A DNA stretch of 29,345 nucleotides from Thermococcus sp. (GCA_027074805.1 JALTCK010000070.1:1-29345); one strand, 5' to 3'. Positions 1 to 6,577 are shown, counted from the stretch's first letter. The notes: a model not told the origin generated them from the sequence alone. Program-made: numbers and translations.

Positions 1-20
1 AAATCCCGGCCGGTCCACCA
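1..20 (+). tRNA. 3' end of an upstream tRNA (partial)
   Basis: The window opens inside a tRNA. What remains reads as the end of a T-loop, a T-stem 3' strand (CCCGG), an acceptor 3' strand (CCGGTCC), discriminator A and an encoded CCA at 18-20. Only 10 nt separate it from the following tRNA-Val, so the two are probably processed from one transcript. The anticodon is outside the window, so the amino acid cannot be assigned. Confidence 0.75.
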
Positions 21-30
21 TCCCTGGGTT

Positions 31-108
31 GGGCCCGTGGTCTAGACTGGTTATGACGCCACCCTGACAAGGTGGAGGTCCGGGGTTCGAATCCCCGCGG
101 GCCCACCA
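31..108 (+). tRNA. tRNA-Val (anticodon GAC)
   Basis: A complete cloverleaf can be folded. The acceptor stem pairs GGGCCCG (31-37) with CGGGCCC (98-104), followed by discriminator A and a genomically encoded CCA (106-108). The anticodon arm CCACC/GGTGG encloses the 7-nt loop CTGACAA, giving anticodon GAC, which reads valine GUC/GUU codons. The T-arm has the expected GGTTCGAATCC core. No intron is visible in the anticodon loop. It follows a partial tRNA after 10 nt and is followed immediately by a hairpin-rich stretch. Confidence 0.95.
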
Positions 109-110
109 TT

Positions 111-155
111 GAAACTTTGCTTGTGCAAAGTTTCATCAAAAGGTTCTGACCTTTT
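111..155. repeat. Two consecutive perfect hairpins downstream of tRNA-Val
   Basis: Two back-to-back inverted repeats begin 3 nt after the tRNA. The first pairs GAAACTTTGC (111-120) with GCAAAGTTTC (125-134) around a 4-nt loop. The second pairs AAAAGGT (138-144) with ACCTTTT (149-155) around TCTG. They could help end tRNA transcription or set its 3' processing. The first stem resembles a second palindrome at 437-459 (CTTTGC...GCAAAG core), which points to a dispersed repeat family rather than a simple terminator. Confidence 0.7.
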
Positions 156-436
156 AAAAAAGAGGTTTTCAAAAATCGTGCACTTTAAGATTGCCAGTTG
201 GATTAGGGTTTTCATTAAAAATCTTGTAGTTTAATGGGTTTTACTCTTCAAGCAGCGTCCAAAGGACGCCAATAACAAGGTTGAAACTGTTTAATGGGTT
301 GTTTGGAGAGTAACCCTCTTAAAGTTGCCCTTGATTAGTGGACGGTTAATCCCTGCTCATTCTAATGGGAAGGGCACTGTTTTGGACGAGGAATCCAACT
401 AAATTCTTCACACTCCTTCAGAAAGCACATTTTGAT
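156..436. other. Gene-poor intergenic stretch with a small hairpin and a direct repeat
   Basis: No ORF with a convincing ribosome binding site is seen here. A 12-bp direct repeat GTTTAATGGGTT occurs at 229-240 and 289-300, exactly 60 bp apart. Between the copies a perfect hairpin pairs GCGTCC (255-260) with GGACGC (264-269) around AAA. No box C/D motifs, second tRNA copy or CRISPR-type repeat periodicity was found. The stretch may be decayed sequence or may carry an unrecognised RNA. Confidence 0.4.
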
Positions 437-511
437 CAACCTTTGCAATGCAAAGGTTGTTTGATGAAAGTTTTCGCAAGAAAAGTTTCTTGGTGAAGCT
501 TTTTCCAAAAG
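437..511. repeat. Cluster of three hairpins related to the one after tRNA-Val
   Basis: Three inverted repeats follow each other: CAACCTTTGC (437-446) with GCAAAGGTTG (450-459); TTTTC (471-475) with GAAAA (480-484) around a GCAA tetraloop; and CTTTT (499-503) with AAAAG (507-511). The first shares its CTTTGC/GCAAAG core with the hairpin at 111-134. The sequence TTTGATGAAA just after it is the reverse complement of TTTCATCAAA just after the first hairpin, so the two clusters look like opposed copies of one repeat family. Confidence 0.6.
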
Positions 512-564
512 TTTTCCATGCTCTCAAACCCCTTGGAGTGACTACTCCGCAGCTCTTCCGGTGG

Positions 565-574
565 TATTAAAAAG
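565..574 (+). promoter_or_regulatory. TATA box for the DUF89 gene
   Basis: TATTAAAAAG lies about 25-30 nt upstream of a predicted transcription start near 594. That gives a leader of roughly 10 nt which still contains the GGTGGTGA ribosome binding site of the gene starting at 605. Confidence 0.5.
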
Positions 575-604
575 TCCATAACCTTTCATCTTGGGGTGGT
601 GAGC

Positions 605-1459
605 ATGAAGATCCACTACGAGTGCTTTGCATGCGCCGCGAACCAGTGTCAAAAAATCGTCGAGATGGGGACGGACGACCTGAAGCTCAGGAAGAGGGGC
701 GTCATTGAGGCGGCAAAGCTTATGGCGAGGATAAACGAGAATTCTATTCCAGCTGTTTTCGGCAGCGAGGTCTTTCTCGGCGTTTACAGGGTTATAGGCA
801 AAGACGACCCGTTCAGGGAATACAAGGATCTCTCAAACAGGCAGGCTGAGAAGGTTGTCTCCGACCTTGAGGGGGAGAGTATAGACTTGAAGACCGCTCT
901 CAAACTGGCGATAATCGGCAACGTGATAGACTTCGCCGTCGGCTACTCACCGGAGAGGATCGAGGAAGATGTGGAGGCAATGCTCGGCGAGGAGCTCTAC
1001 GTTGACCACTCCGATGAGCTGTTCGAGAGGTTGGAGAAAGCTAAAACACTCCTCTACCTCACGGACAACTGCGGGGAGATTTACTTCGACAGGCTCTTCA
1101 TACGGAAGTTGAAGAAGGCCTTCCCGCACCTTGAAATCTACGTTGCGGCTAAAGAGGGTCCGATAATCAACGACGCAACGGTTGAGGAGCTGAAGAAGGC
1201 GGGCTTTGAGGAGTTCGCCGAGATAATCTCGACAGGGACAAGGATAGTCGGCGTTCCGCTGGACAGGATCTCCGATGAGTTCAGGGAGGTCTTTGAGAAA
1301 GCGGACGTGATAATCGCCAAGGGACAGGGCAACTTCGAGACGCTGAGCGAGATAAAGGACGATCGAGTTTTCTACCTGCTCAAGGCCAAGTGCCGGCCGA
1401 TAGCGAGGGAACTTGGGGTGCCACAGGGGAGTATGGTGTGTTTGAGAAGTGGAAGCTAG
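605..1459 (+). CDS. DUF89 family protein (ARMT1-like damage-control phosphatase family)
   Basis: A 284-residue protein matching the archaeal branch of the DUF89 family (PF01937), whose characterised relatives are metal-dependent phosphatases acting on damaged or surplus phosphometabolites. The N-terminus carries the archaeal signature YECFACAANQC with several cysteines. The core shows YLTDNCGEIYFD (Asp and Asn of the metal site), KEGPIINDAT and IIAKGQGNFETLSE, all typical of the fold. I chose ATG 605 because GGTGGTGA sits just before it and homologues as I recall them start at this methionine; GTG codons at 596 and 599 are in frame but overlap the ribosome binding site. It has its own promoter and ends convergent to the DUF763 gene. 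The physiological substrate is unknown. Confidence 0.88.
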   Translation: MKIHYECFACAANQCQKIVEMGTDDLKLRKRGVIEAAKLMARINENSIPAVFGSEVFLGVYRVIGKDDPFREYKDLSNRQAEKVVSDLEGESIDLKTALKLAIIGNVIDFAVGYSPERIEEDVEAMLGEELYVDHSDELFERLEKAKTLLYLTDNCGEIYFDRLFIRKLKKAFPHLEIYVAAKEGPIINDATVEELKKAGFEEFAEIISTGTRIVGVPLDRISDEFREVFEKADVIIAKGQGNFETLSEIKDDRVFYLLKAKCRPIARELGVPQGSMVCLRSGS

Positions 1460-1547
1460 CACCCTGATAGTACCCTATCACCCCGATGGGTAAAATGGTT
1501 GAAGGGAAGACAGAGGTTCAGTTGGAAACGGGGGAATGTTCAATTTG

Positions 1548-1735
1548 GATTATCATAATCGTGTGTGAACAACTAAGCTAGCGAATAGAAGCTGCTTTGA
1601 GCTTTCAGTCCATTGTGCAGTTAAAGAATTGTATTGCACAAAACTTGGAATTTTATTCATTACACTGCACAATCCATGAGAAAGGCTCAAATAGTTGCAA
1701 CACGATTGGAATAACCACGATGCAACAATTCGCTA
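1548..1735. repeat. Nested inverted-repeat region between convergent genes
   Basis: Several inverted pairs are nested around one centre: AATCGTG (1557-1563) with CACGATT (1701-1707), TAGCGAAT (1579-1586) with ATTCGCTA (1728-1735), TTTGAGC (1596-1602) with GCTCAAA (1685-1691), and a perfect 10-bp pair ATTGTGCAGT (1612-1621) with ACTGCACAAT (1664-1673). A 13-bp palindrome centred on 1554 and a small arm GTTGCA/TGCAAC (1694-1699 with 1721-1726) add further structure. The right outer arm runs into the stop codon of the DUF763 gene. It could be a degenerate MITE-like element or a structured 3' region. No coding function is supported. Confidence 0.5.
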
Positions 1736-2881
1736 AGTGGCCCTCTTCTCCCACTCCGGGAACTTCCAGTTCTTCGTTATGCTAGTGACGTTCCTCACGA
1801 GGACCTTCTCCTCAGGGTGCCTTGAGACTAGCTCTTCTAAAAACGAAATCAGCTCGTCGTAAGCCGGCTTGTCAATCGGGAAGGGAACGCGGTCCTTGCC
1901 GCCGACGGCGTAGCTGAACTTGAAGGGATCCGGTGGGTGAGTTACAGGGTCCTTCCAGCTCGGATGGACGTCGTAAACCAGCTCCAGGACGAGCGAGAGA
2001 GCGCGAAGGGTGCTCGGCCCGAGGCCCTTAAGAAGGAGAAACTCCTCGTAGTTCGAAACGCTGAGCTCCCTCGCAAATTCTAGTGCTTTTTTATTCAGTT
2101 TGAGCATCCCGAGGCTCTCATAGCGCTTCAGCAGGTCCTTCTCCCAGGGCTCGCGGGGTTTGTAATAGACCAGCGGGCGGTAACCCTTTGCTATCGCCTT
2201 CAAGCTTTCGATCTCGCGCTCTATCTTAGCCGGCTTTTCCTGAACAATGTCGAGGAGGGTCTTCTGATAATCTCTCGCTTCTCTCGACACAGTGTTCAGC
2301 GCGAACTCCCTCTTCAGGCCGGCGATGGCATTGTGTGGGTCAAGGGTGAAAACCTTTGCATCAAACCAGTGGAAGCGCCTCGCCATTCGCTCCCTTTCGT
2401 TCATGCCCTGCTGTATTACCGCCCAGTTGCCCTCCTCGTCGAGGAAGAAGACGTGTTGGTAGAGCTGGTAGCCGGTCTGGAGGGCAACGGTGTCAACCTT
2501 GGCAACGAGCCTTGAAGTCCTGACGTACGGCTCGGGGTCGAGGTCGTAGAGCTCCGCTATCCTCTTCAGCTCCTCTGGAGTTGCCCGGCTCTTCTTCCCC
2601 TTCCCGCCGGCAGCTTTTACTCCGAGCCCCTCCTTCCAGAGGGCGTCCTTTATCATGCCAGCCGTCACTGTGGTTGAGCCAGAAGAGTCCCAGTCCATCC
2701 CGATAACGTTGTTGAAGGCCTGAAACCAGATTGGGTCGGAGAGTCTCTCAAGGAGGCCCTTAGTTCCGTATTCATCAACTGCCAGAACCAGCACTAACCT
2801 CGTTAGCTTTCTCATCCTCTGGGCGAGCCACTGGGGGACGTGGCCGCCGTGGAGTGGGAGGTCGGCGATGTTTCTCATCAT
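1733..2881 (-). CDS. DUF763 domain protein
   Basis: A 382-residue protein of the DUF763 family (PF05559), found in archaea and some bacteria and without an established function. The N-terminal signature RNIADLPLHGGHVPQWL is characteristic. The middle has a highly charged segment with AGGKGKKSRATPEEL, and a helix-hairpin-helix-like motif LLLKGLGPSTLRAL lies near the C-terminal third, suggesting DNA or nucleic acid contact. The frame stays open a further 32 codons upstream, but that extension does not look like the family and covers promoter-like AT-rich sequence, so I start at the tandem ATG codons at 2881/2878, preceded by CCGAGG. The gene is divergent from serK and convergent with the DUF89 gene. 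Its last codons overlap the inverted-repeat region downstream. Confidence 0.85.
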   Translation of the reverse strand: MMRNIADLPLHGGHVPQWLAQRMRKLTRLVLVLAVDEYGTKGLLERLSDPIWFQAFNNVIGMDWDSSGSTTVTAGMIKDALWKEGLGVKAAGGKGKKSRATPEELKRIAELYDLDPEPYVRTSRLVAKVDTVALQTGYQLYQHVFFLDEEGNWAVIQQGMNERERMARRFHWFDAKVFTLDPHNAIAGLKREFALNTVSREARDYQKTLLDIVQEKPAKIEREIESLKAIAKGYRPLVYYKPREPWEKDLLKRYESLGMLKLNKKALEFARELSVSNYEEFLLLKGLGPSTLRALSLVLELVYDVHPSWKDPVTHPPDPFKFSYAVGGKDRVPFPIDKPAYDELISFLEELVSRHPEEKVLVRNVTSITKNWKFPEWEKRAT

Positions 2882-2988
2882 CCTCGGATACCCTAAAAGA
2901 GTTTTAAGGATTGTTCCGGAAAATCCTCGAATAAACTCAGGAGCTACCGGTGTACTCTCGGCCTCGGCTTTCCACACCTGCCGAAAGG

Positions 2989-2997
2989 CTTTTTATC
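2989..2997 (+). promoter_or_regulatory. TATA box for serK
   Basis: CTTTTTATC preceded by a purine-rich BRE-like CGAAAGG. A start about 25 nt downstream (near 3016-3018) would leave a leader of about 27 nt holding GGAGGT at 3032-3037, which fits translation from ATG 3044. Confidence 0.6.
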
Positions 2998-3043
2998 TCC
3001 CTACCCAACTCTCGTCGTGGATTCGTTTCATGGAGGTATGAAG

Positions 3044-3772
3044 ATGGGAGTCGAAAAGGTTCCAAAGTACGATATCCCGACGGTTAAGGTCGACTATGTT
3101 TTTATTGATCTCGACAAAATGAAGCCTCATGAGCAGCTCGTTCAGAAGGAGCTCGAGGACTTCATCGAGAGCGTCACCGGTTCGGGCATCTTCTGGAAGC
3201 CGATGCTGCTCGCCAAGGTTCCAGGGGAGGATATGTACCTTATCGTTGACGGCCACCACCGCTGGGCCGGCCTCCAGAAGCTCGGCGCCAAGCGCGCTCC
3301 TTCAGTCATCCTCGACTACTTCAGCGACGACGTTAAAGTTTACACCTGGTACCCGGCATTCAAGGGGAGCCTTGAAGAGGTCCTCGAGACTCTCAGGGCC
3401 GAGGGGCTTGAGGTTGTTGAGGACTCAGAGGCCGAGGAGAAGGCAGAGAGGGGGGAGATAGCCTTCGCCCTCGTTGGGGAGAAGAGCTTTGCCATTCCGG
3501 GCGGTCTAGAAGAGCAGAAGAGGGTCAGCAAGATCCTTGATGAGATGAACCAGTCTGGGAAGATAGAACTCATATACTATGGTCTCAAAGAGGACGCCAG
3601 AGAGGACATGGGCAAAGGGGAGGTTGATTACGTTTTCATCAGGAAGGCACCAAGCAAGGAGGAGGTTATGGAGCTCGTAAAACGCGGTGAGGTATACTCC
3701 CCGAAGACCACCAGACACGTCTTACCATTCAATCCTGACAAGATAGACGTCAAGCTCGAGGAGCTCTTTTGA
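3044..3772 (+). CDS. serK: ADP-dependent L-serine kinase (SerK)
   Basis: A 242-residue ParB/sulfiredoxin-fold kinase that phosphorylates free L-serine with ADP to O-phosphoserine, feeding cysteine biosynthesis in Thermococcales. From ATG 3044 the acidic catalytic residue falls at Glu30 (KPHEQL) and the second at Asp69 in the signature LIVDGHHRW (66-74), the numbering reported for T. kodakarensis SerK. That agreement, together with GGAGGT six nt upstream, decides the start; ATG 3038 lies directly against the ribosome binding site, and GTG 3017 is at the predicted transcription start. Length and the C-terminus (PDKIDVKLEELF) match the family. It is monocistronic-looking, divergent from DUF763, and followed four nt after its stop by a new TATA box. 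Confidence 0.95.
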   Translation: MGVEKVPKYDIPTVKVDYVFIDLDKMKPHEQLVQKELEDFIESVTGSGIFWKPMLLAKVPGEDMYLIVDGHHRWAGLQKLGAKRAPSVILDYFSDDVKVYTWYPAFKGSLEEVLETLRAEGLEVVEDSEAEEKAERGEIAFALVGEKSFAIPGGLEEQKRVSKILDEMNQSGKIELIYYGLKEDAREDMGKGEVDYVFIRKAPSKEEVMELVKRGEVYSPKTTRHVLPFNPDKIDVKLEELF

Positions 3773-3775
3773 AGG

Positions 3776-3783
3776 TTTTTAAG
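3776..3783 (+). promoter_or_regulatory. TATA box for the candidate sRNA and HAD gene
   Basis: TTTTTAAG begins 4 nt after the serK stop. Counting about 25 nt from its centre puts transcription start near 3804, which is the first base of the short terminal stem of the box C/D candidate. The same transcript could run on into the HAD gene. Confidence 0.55.
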
Positions 3784-3803
3784 CTTCCTTTCCTACTTTT
3801 CCC

Positions 3804-3878
3804 GCCGATGATGAAGGATCAACCGGCTGATACTGCATTTCACGCGGTGCTGTGATGATCAGTCCAGGAGGCTGAGGC
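3804..3878 (+). ncRNA. Candidate box C/D sRNA targeting the 16S rRNA 5' end
   Basis: All four boxes are present in order: C ATGATGA (3808-3814), D' CTGA (3827-3830), C' GTGATGA (3852-3858) and D CTGA (3872-3875). GCC (3804-3806) and GGC (3876-3878) can form the terminal stem. The D' guide is exactly 12 nt (3815-3826, AGGATCAACCGG) and is the perfect reverse complement of CCGGTTGATCCT, the conserved start of archaeal 16S rRNA. By the D-plus-five rule it would direct 2'-O-methylation of the U after CCGG. The D guide (3859-3871, 13 nt) has no target I recognise and includes AGGAGG, the ribosome binding site of the next gene. The D'-C' spacer of 21 nt is long for an archaeal sRNA, which is the main reservation. 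Confidence 0.75.
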
Positions 3879-4544
3879 ATGCTCAAAGGTTTGATATTTG
3901 ACGTCGATGAGACCCTCGTCTATTACGAGGGTTATGACCATAGGGAATGGTATGAGGATTGGGTGAAGCCGGAGCTGAGGAGGCACGGTATCGACCTCGA
4001 CTACGAGACCTACCGGAAGACGGTGAGGGGCGACCTTCCGAGGAGCTACGTGGAGCGCTTCGGAATCGACCACGTCGAGTTCTGGAAGCTCGTCGATGAG
4101 GTCAACCTTCGCTACAGGCAGGAAATGGTGAGGCTCGGCAGGATAAAGGCCTTCCTTGATGTTTCTGCCCTTGATGAGCTTAAAAAGATGGGGCTGAGAC
4201 TCGCCGCGGTAAGCAATGCCTCTCAGGAGTGCACGGAATTTGTCCTCGATCTCTTTAAGCTGAGGGACTACTTTGATGTCGTCTACGGAAAGGATTACTC
4301 CAACCTCGACGGCGTGAAGCCGAACCCGTACCTTGTGGAGAAGGCCCTGAAGGCGCTTGAAGTTGGGCCGGACGAGACTTTAATGGTCGGGGACAGTGCC
4401 CACGACATCTTGGCGGGAAAGCGCGCCGGAATTAAAACCGTCAACGTCATGCGGTTCGGAAAGGTTGAGGGGGCGGACTACTACGTAAAAGACCTGTGGG
4501 AGTTGATTGAGCTGGTAAAGAGAATGGGGACTCAGTCCCCGTAG
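3879..4544 (+). CDS. HAD family hydrolase
   Basis: A 221-residue haloacid dehalogenase-superfamily hydrolase, probably a phosphatase of a small phosphorylated metabolite. Motif I is FDVDET with nucleophile Asp8 and general acid Asp10; motif II Ser112 (AVSNAS); motif III Lys147 (VKPNP); motif IV GDSAHD with Asp172 and Asp176. The helical insert at about 20-90 is a C1-type cap. The start at ATG 3879 follows AGGAGG with 7 nt spacing. Its leader appears to consist of the box C/D sRNA candidate, so sRNA processing could remove the ribosome binding site from some transcripts. The 3' end overlaps the convergent metallo-beta-lactamase gene by 13 bp. The substrate cannot be inferred from sequence. Confidence 0.9.
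   Translation: MLKGLIFDVDETLVYYEGYDHREWYEDWVKPELRRHGIDLDYETYRKTVRGDLPRSYVERFGIDHVEFWKLVDEVNLRYRQEMVRLGRIKAFLDVSALDELKKMGLRLAAVSNASQECTEFVLDLFKLRDYFDVVYGKDYSNLDGVKPNPYLVEKALKALEVGPDETLMVGDSAHDILAGKRAGIKTVNVMRFGKVEGADYYVKDLWELIELVKRMGTQSP
4526..4540. terminator. Palindrome across two convergent stop codons
   Basis: GGGGACT (4526-4532) and AGTCCCC (4534-4540) are perfect inverted repeats around a single C. They sit in the 13-bp overlap of the HAD gene and the minus-strand metallo-beta-lactamase gene and include the TGA of the latter. A stem of about six pairs could form in either transcript. No T-run follows, so a terminator role is only an inference. Confidence 0.35.
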
Positions 4545-5305
4545 AACTCCTTCTCAAAAACGTCTATCCCGACTTCGAGGGAGTTAAGCCAGTCGAGGAA
4601 CTTTCCAATGTCATTGTTTCTGAAAATTGCCCCGTGCTGCGGTGCTATAACCTTCGGGTTCAGCTTTCTCACGTTCCGCACCCATGCATTCAGCGCCGTG
4701 GTCGAGCTCATGTAACGCTTGTGGAAGCCTTCCATGTGTCTAACGTGCTCGTTGAAGTCCTCAACGAAGAGGTACCATTCACCTTCAGGAAACGCCGCGG
4801 CCCCTATATCGGAGCTGAAGAGAATCCCACTCTTCTCGTCGTAGAAGCTGAAGTTGCCAGGACTGTGAAGGTAGTGGCTCGGGACTGCTTTAATGCTCGA
4901 GTTTCCGAGCTTGAAGTTGGCCCCCTTATCCGGGATTCCAATGGTCCTTCCCGCGCTGAGAACAGCCATATGGGGGATGAAGCGAACCCAGAGGTCCGAG
5001 ATTACGAACTTTGCCAGGGGAGCGTACTCGAACCAGAGATTCAGGCCGGCCACGACATCGGGGTCTTGATGAGAGTACATGAGATACTTTATCCGCGTCG
5101 GCGGAACTATGGAAGAGACGTTTTTAAGAACCCTCGAGAACACAAAGAAGCCGCCCGGCTCTATCAAAGCAGCTTCGTCACCATCGACTACAAGGTACTG
5201 ATTCGTTAGGATGCCCTTCTCGTCCTCAGATTCCTCTATGCCGAGCCAGAAAACCTTATGCTTTCCATCGTCATAGAGGGGGTAACTGTTCATGTTCCTT
5301 ATCAT
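4532..5305 (-). CDS. Flavodiiron-like metallo-beta-lactamase fold protein (ODP type)
   Basis: A 257-residue protein with the diiron-type metallo-beta-lactamase fold seen in flavodiiron proteins but with no flavodoxin domain, so it resembles the stand-alone oxygen-binding diiron proteins. Candidate ligands are His79, Asp81 and Asp83 in SHQDPDVV, His147 (YLHSPGN), Asp166 (FSSDIG) and His224 (APQHGAIF). The usual HxExDH motif is HxDxD followed by Val, a notable change. No signal peptide is visible. The ATG at 5305 follows the upstream stop directly (TGA then ATG), which indicates translational coupling; an ATG four codons later is an alternative start. It is the last gene of a three-gene operon. 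Oxygen or peroxide handling, or sensing, is an inference. Confidence 0.82.
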   Translation of the reverse strand: MIRNMNSYPLYDDGKHKVFWLGIEESEDEKGILTNQYLVVDGDEAALIEPGGFFVFSRVLKNVSSIVPPTRIKYLMYSHQDPDVVAGLNLWFEYAPLAKFVISDLWVRFIPHMAVLSAGRTIGIPDKGANFKLGNSSIKAVPSHYLHSPGNFSFYDEKSGILFSSDIGAAAFPEGEWYLFVEDFNEHVRHMEGFHKRYMSSTTALNAWVRNVRKLNPKVIAPQHGAIFRNNDIGKFLDWLNSLEVGIDVFEKEFYGD

Positions 5306-6112
5306 TCAAACACCCCCAACTGGAACCCAAACGTTTATCATATAAGTGCCTTTGATCTCGGAGGCTATATCAACTGCTTTCCTTGCTTCATCGTCGTTCT
5401 CAACCTTCACTGTCTTCATACCCTCCGCTCCTCTGTATTCTATTGCAAGTATCTGACTTCCGTCGAGTAAAACTTTGAAGGAGCTAGTTCCATCGTTGGT
5501 GATTCCAGAGATGTATAAAGGCCTGTCGTTTATCGTGGCCCTGAGCTCGCCTATAAGGTCAAAGAGACCTTTCTCACCTATGATATGGAGTCCACTGTGG
5601 ACCATCCTTGACTTTGCTAGAAACTCTGCGACGGTCATTGGATTGGAGAAGTCCATGTTCACTGCTATTTCTCCAGTGGCACTTCTCTGGGATTGAATCT
5701 GCTCTTGGACGGGCCGGTTTTCTGCCAGTTCCTTGAGAACCGAGCCTATGCTCTCAACAAAGTTTTGAAGAGTCTTCCCCAGCCAAAACTCACCTTTTCC
5801 CTGATAGGATAGCTCAAGGACAGCGTTAATGTTTTTCTGCCACTCCTTTAGGGTTACAACGAGGCTCATGTGTCCTCTCTCCCCTGTTCCATCGTATATG
5901 TGGCTGTTGTAATCTGCGTGATGGTTGAATTTATAGATGTCTCTAAACTTAAACATGAAGCGGGGCATCATTATCTCAGCCTTCAGCCCTTCTTTGACGC
6001 TTACCCTAACCACGTAGGGCCAGTTGGTTATGAATGAAGGTGCATCGTTGAGGGCCGCTTCTACTCTCTCCTTTGAAGTGTTGATGGACACGGTCGTGCT
6101 CTTTCTTTTCAT
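5306..6112 (-). CDS. Uncharacterised two-domain protein, N-terminus SRPBCC-like
   Basis: A 268-residue cytoplasmic protein I cannot assign to a named family. Residues 1-130 read like an SRPBCC/CoxG-type helix-grip domain: an opening strand TTVSINTSKERVEAAL, a strand repertoire ending in a long helix at about 110-135 (WLGKTLQNFVESIGSVLKEL). A Gln/Arg-rich linker (about 136-148) leads to a second alpha/beta domain with VLLDGSQILAIEYRG, which recalls small ligand- or roadblock-like modules, though this is only an impression. Its ATG overlaps the upstream stop as ATGA, and the downstream metallo-beta-lactamase gene starts at the base after its stop, so the three genes are translated as a unit. 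Confidence 0.6.
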   Translation of the reverse strand: MKRKSTTVSINTSKERVEAALNDAPSFITNWPYVVRVSVKEGLKAEIMMPRFMFKFRDIYKFNHHADYNSHIYDGTGERGHMSLVVTLKEWQKNINAVLELSYQGKGEFWLGKTLQNFVESIGSVLKELAENRPVQEQIQSQRSATGEIAVNMDFSNPMTVAEFLAKSRMVHSGLHIIGEKGLFDLIGELRATINDRPLYISGITNDGTSSFKVLLDGSQILAIEYRGAEGMKTVKVENDDEARKAVDIASEIKGTYMINVWVPVGGV

Positions 6113-6417
6113 TGTGACTCCCTCAGGATCCTGTCGAGCTTCACGTAGAGTCCTTCGATTCCCTCTTCGGGTCTAGCAGGGATTATGAAATAGACCTCGT
6201 CTCCATCCCTAAAGGAGAGTTCCTTTTCACTTCCATGGAGGATGACGTCCATCTCAAGTCCTGAGACCATCCCATTCCGCACGGAAGCCCTCCCGACTAT
6301 GTGGGGAACGCCCAAAAGAGCACCATCGTTGATGGCTTTCCAAACCCTCTGAAGCTCATCAAAAGGGTCGAGCTTCCAGCCTTTAAGATTCCCGATTCTA
6401 TCACTTTCTATTGACAT
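6109..6417 (-). CDS. Small hypothetical protein, first gene of the ODP operon
   Basis: A 102-residue protein with no family I recognise. Its C-terminal half is beta-rich (GLEMDVILHGSEKELSF, GDEVYFIIPA), and its N-terminus is a short amphipathic stretch with two tryptophans. No membrane segment or cysteine pair is visible. I start at ATG 6417, four nt after GGTGGT; a TTG at 6429 is in frame but upstream of the ribosome binding site. The stop overlaps the next ATG by 4 bp. It is transcribed from the divergent promoter region shared with the zinc-ribbon/SPFH operon, so the two operons may be co-regulated. Confidence 0.7.
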   Translation of the reverse strand: MSIESDRIGNLKGWKLDPFDELQRVWKAINDGALLGVPHIVGRASVRNGMVSGLEMDVILHGSEKELSFRDGDEVYFIIPARPEEGIEGLYVKLDRILRESQ

Positions 6418-6477
6418 ACATACCACCAATTGGATTTTTCACAATTTTTTTATTTGAAGTTCAATGGATTAGGTTTG

Positions 6478-6488
6478 TTATATAAATC
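6478..6488 (-). promoter_or_regulatory. BRE/TATA for the minus-strand ODP operon
   Basis: On the minus strand CCAAAG followed by ATTTATATAAC is a strong BRE plus TATA. Transcription would begin near 6458, leaving a leader of about 40 nt with GGTGGT just before ATG 6417. Confidence 0.6.
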
Positions 6489-6577
6489 TTTGGTGGGAAA
6501 AACATACCATCTTCTGTTTGAAAATAACCGCTATTTCTTTTAATCCCAAAGGGGGTTCGGTGATCAAACTGCCATAA

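Noticed and set aside
461..470. TTTGATGA as a box C of a second C/D sRNA
   Set aside because: No CTGA box lies at guide distance on either strand, and the segment is part of a hairpin repeat.
31..595. Integrated element bounded by a duplicated tRNA-Val 3' end
   Set aside because: No second copy of the tRNA 3' sequence was found in the window, so an integration event cannot be supported.
1465..1480. Hairpin TGATAG/CTATCA as terminator of the DUF89 gene
   Set aside because: No T-run follows and the stem is only six pairs; it resembles chance or part of the repeat-rich spacer.
1597..1785. Plus-strand ORF of 62 codons
   Set aside because: It lies in the nested inverted repeats, overlaps the DUF763 gene end, has no ribosome binding site and a composition unlike a protein.
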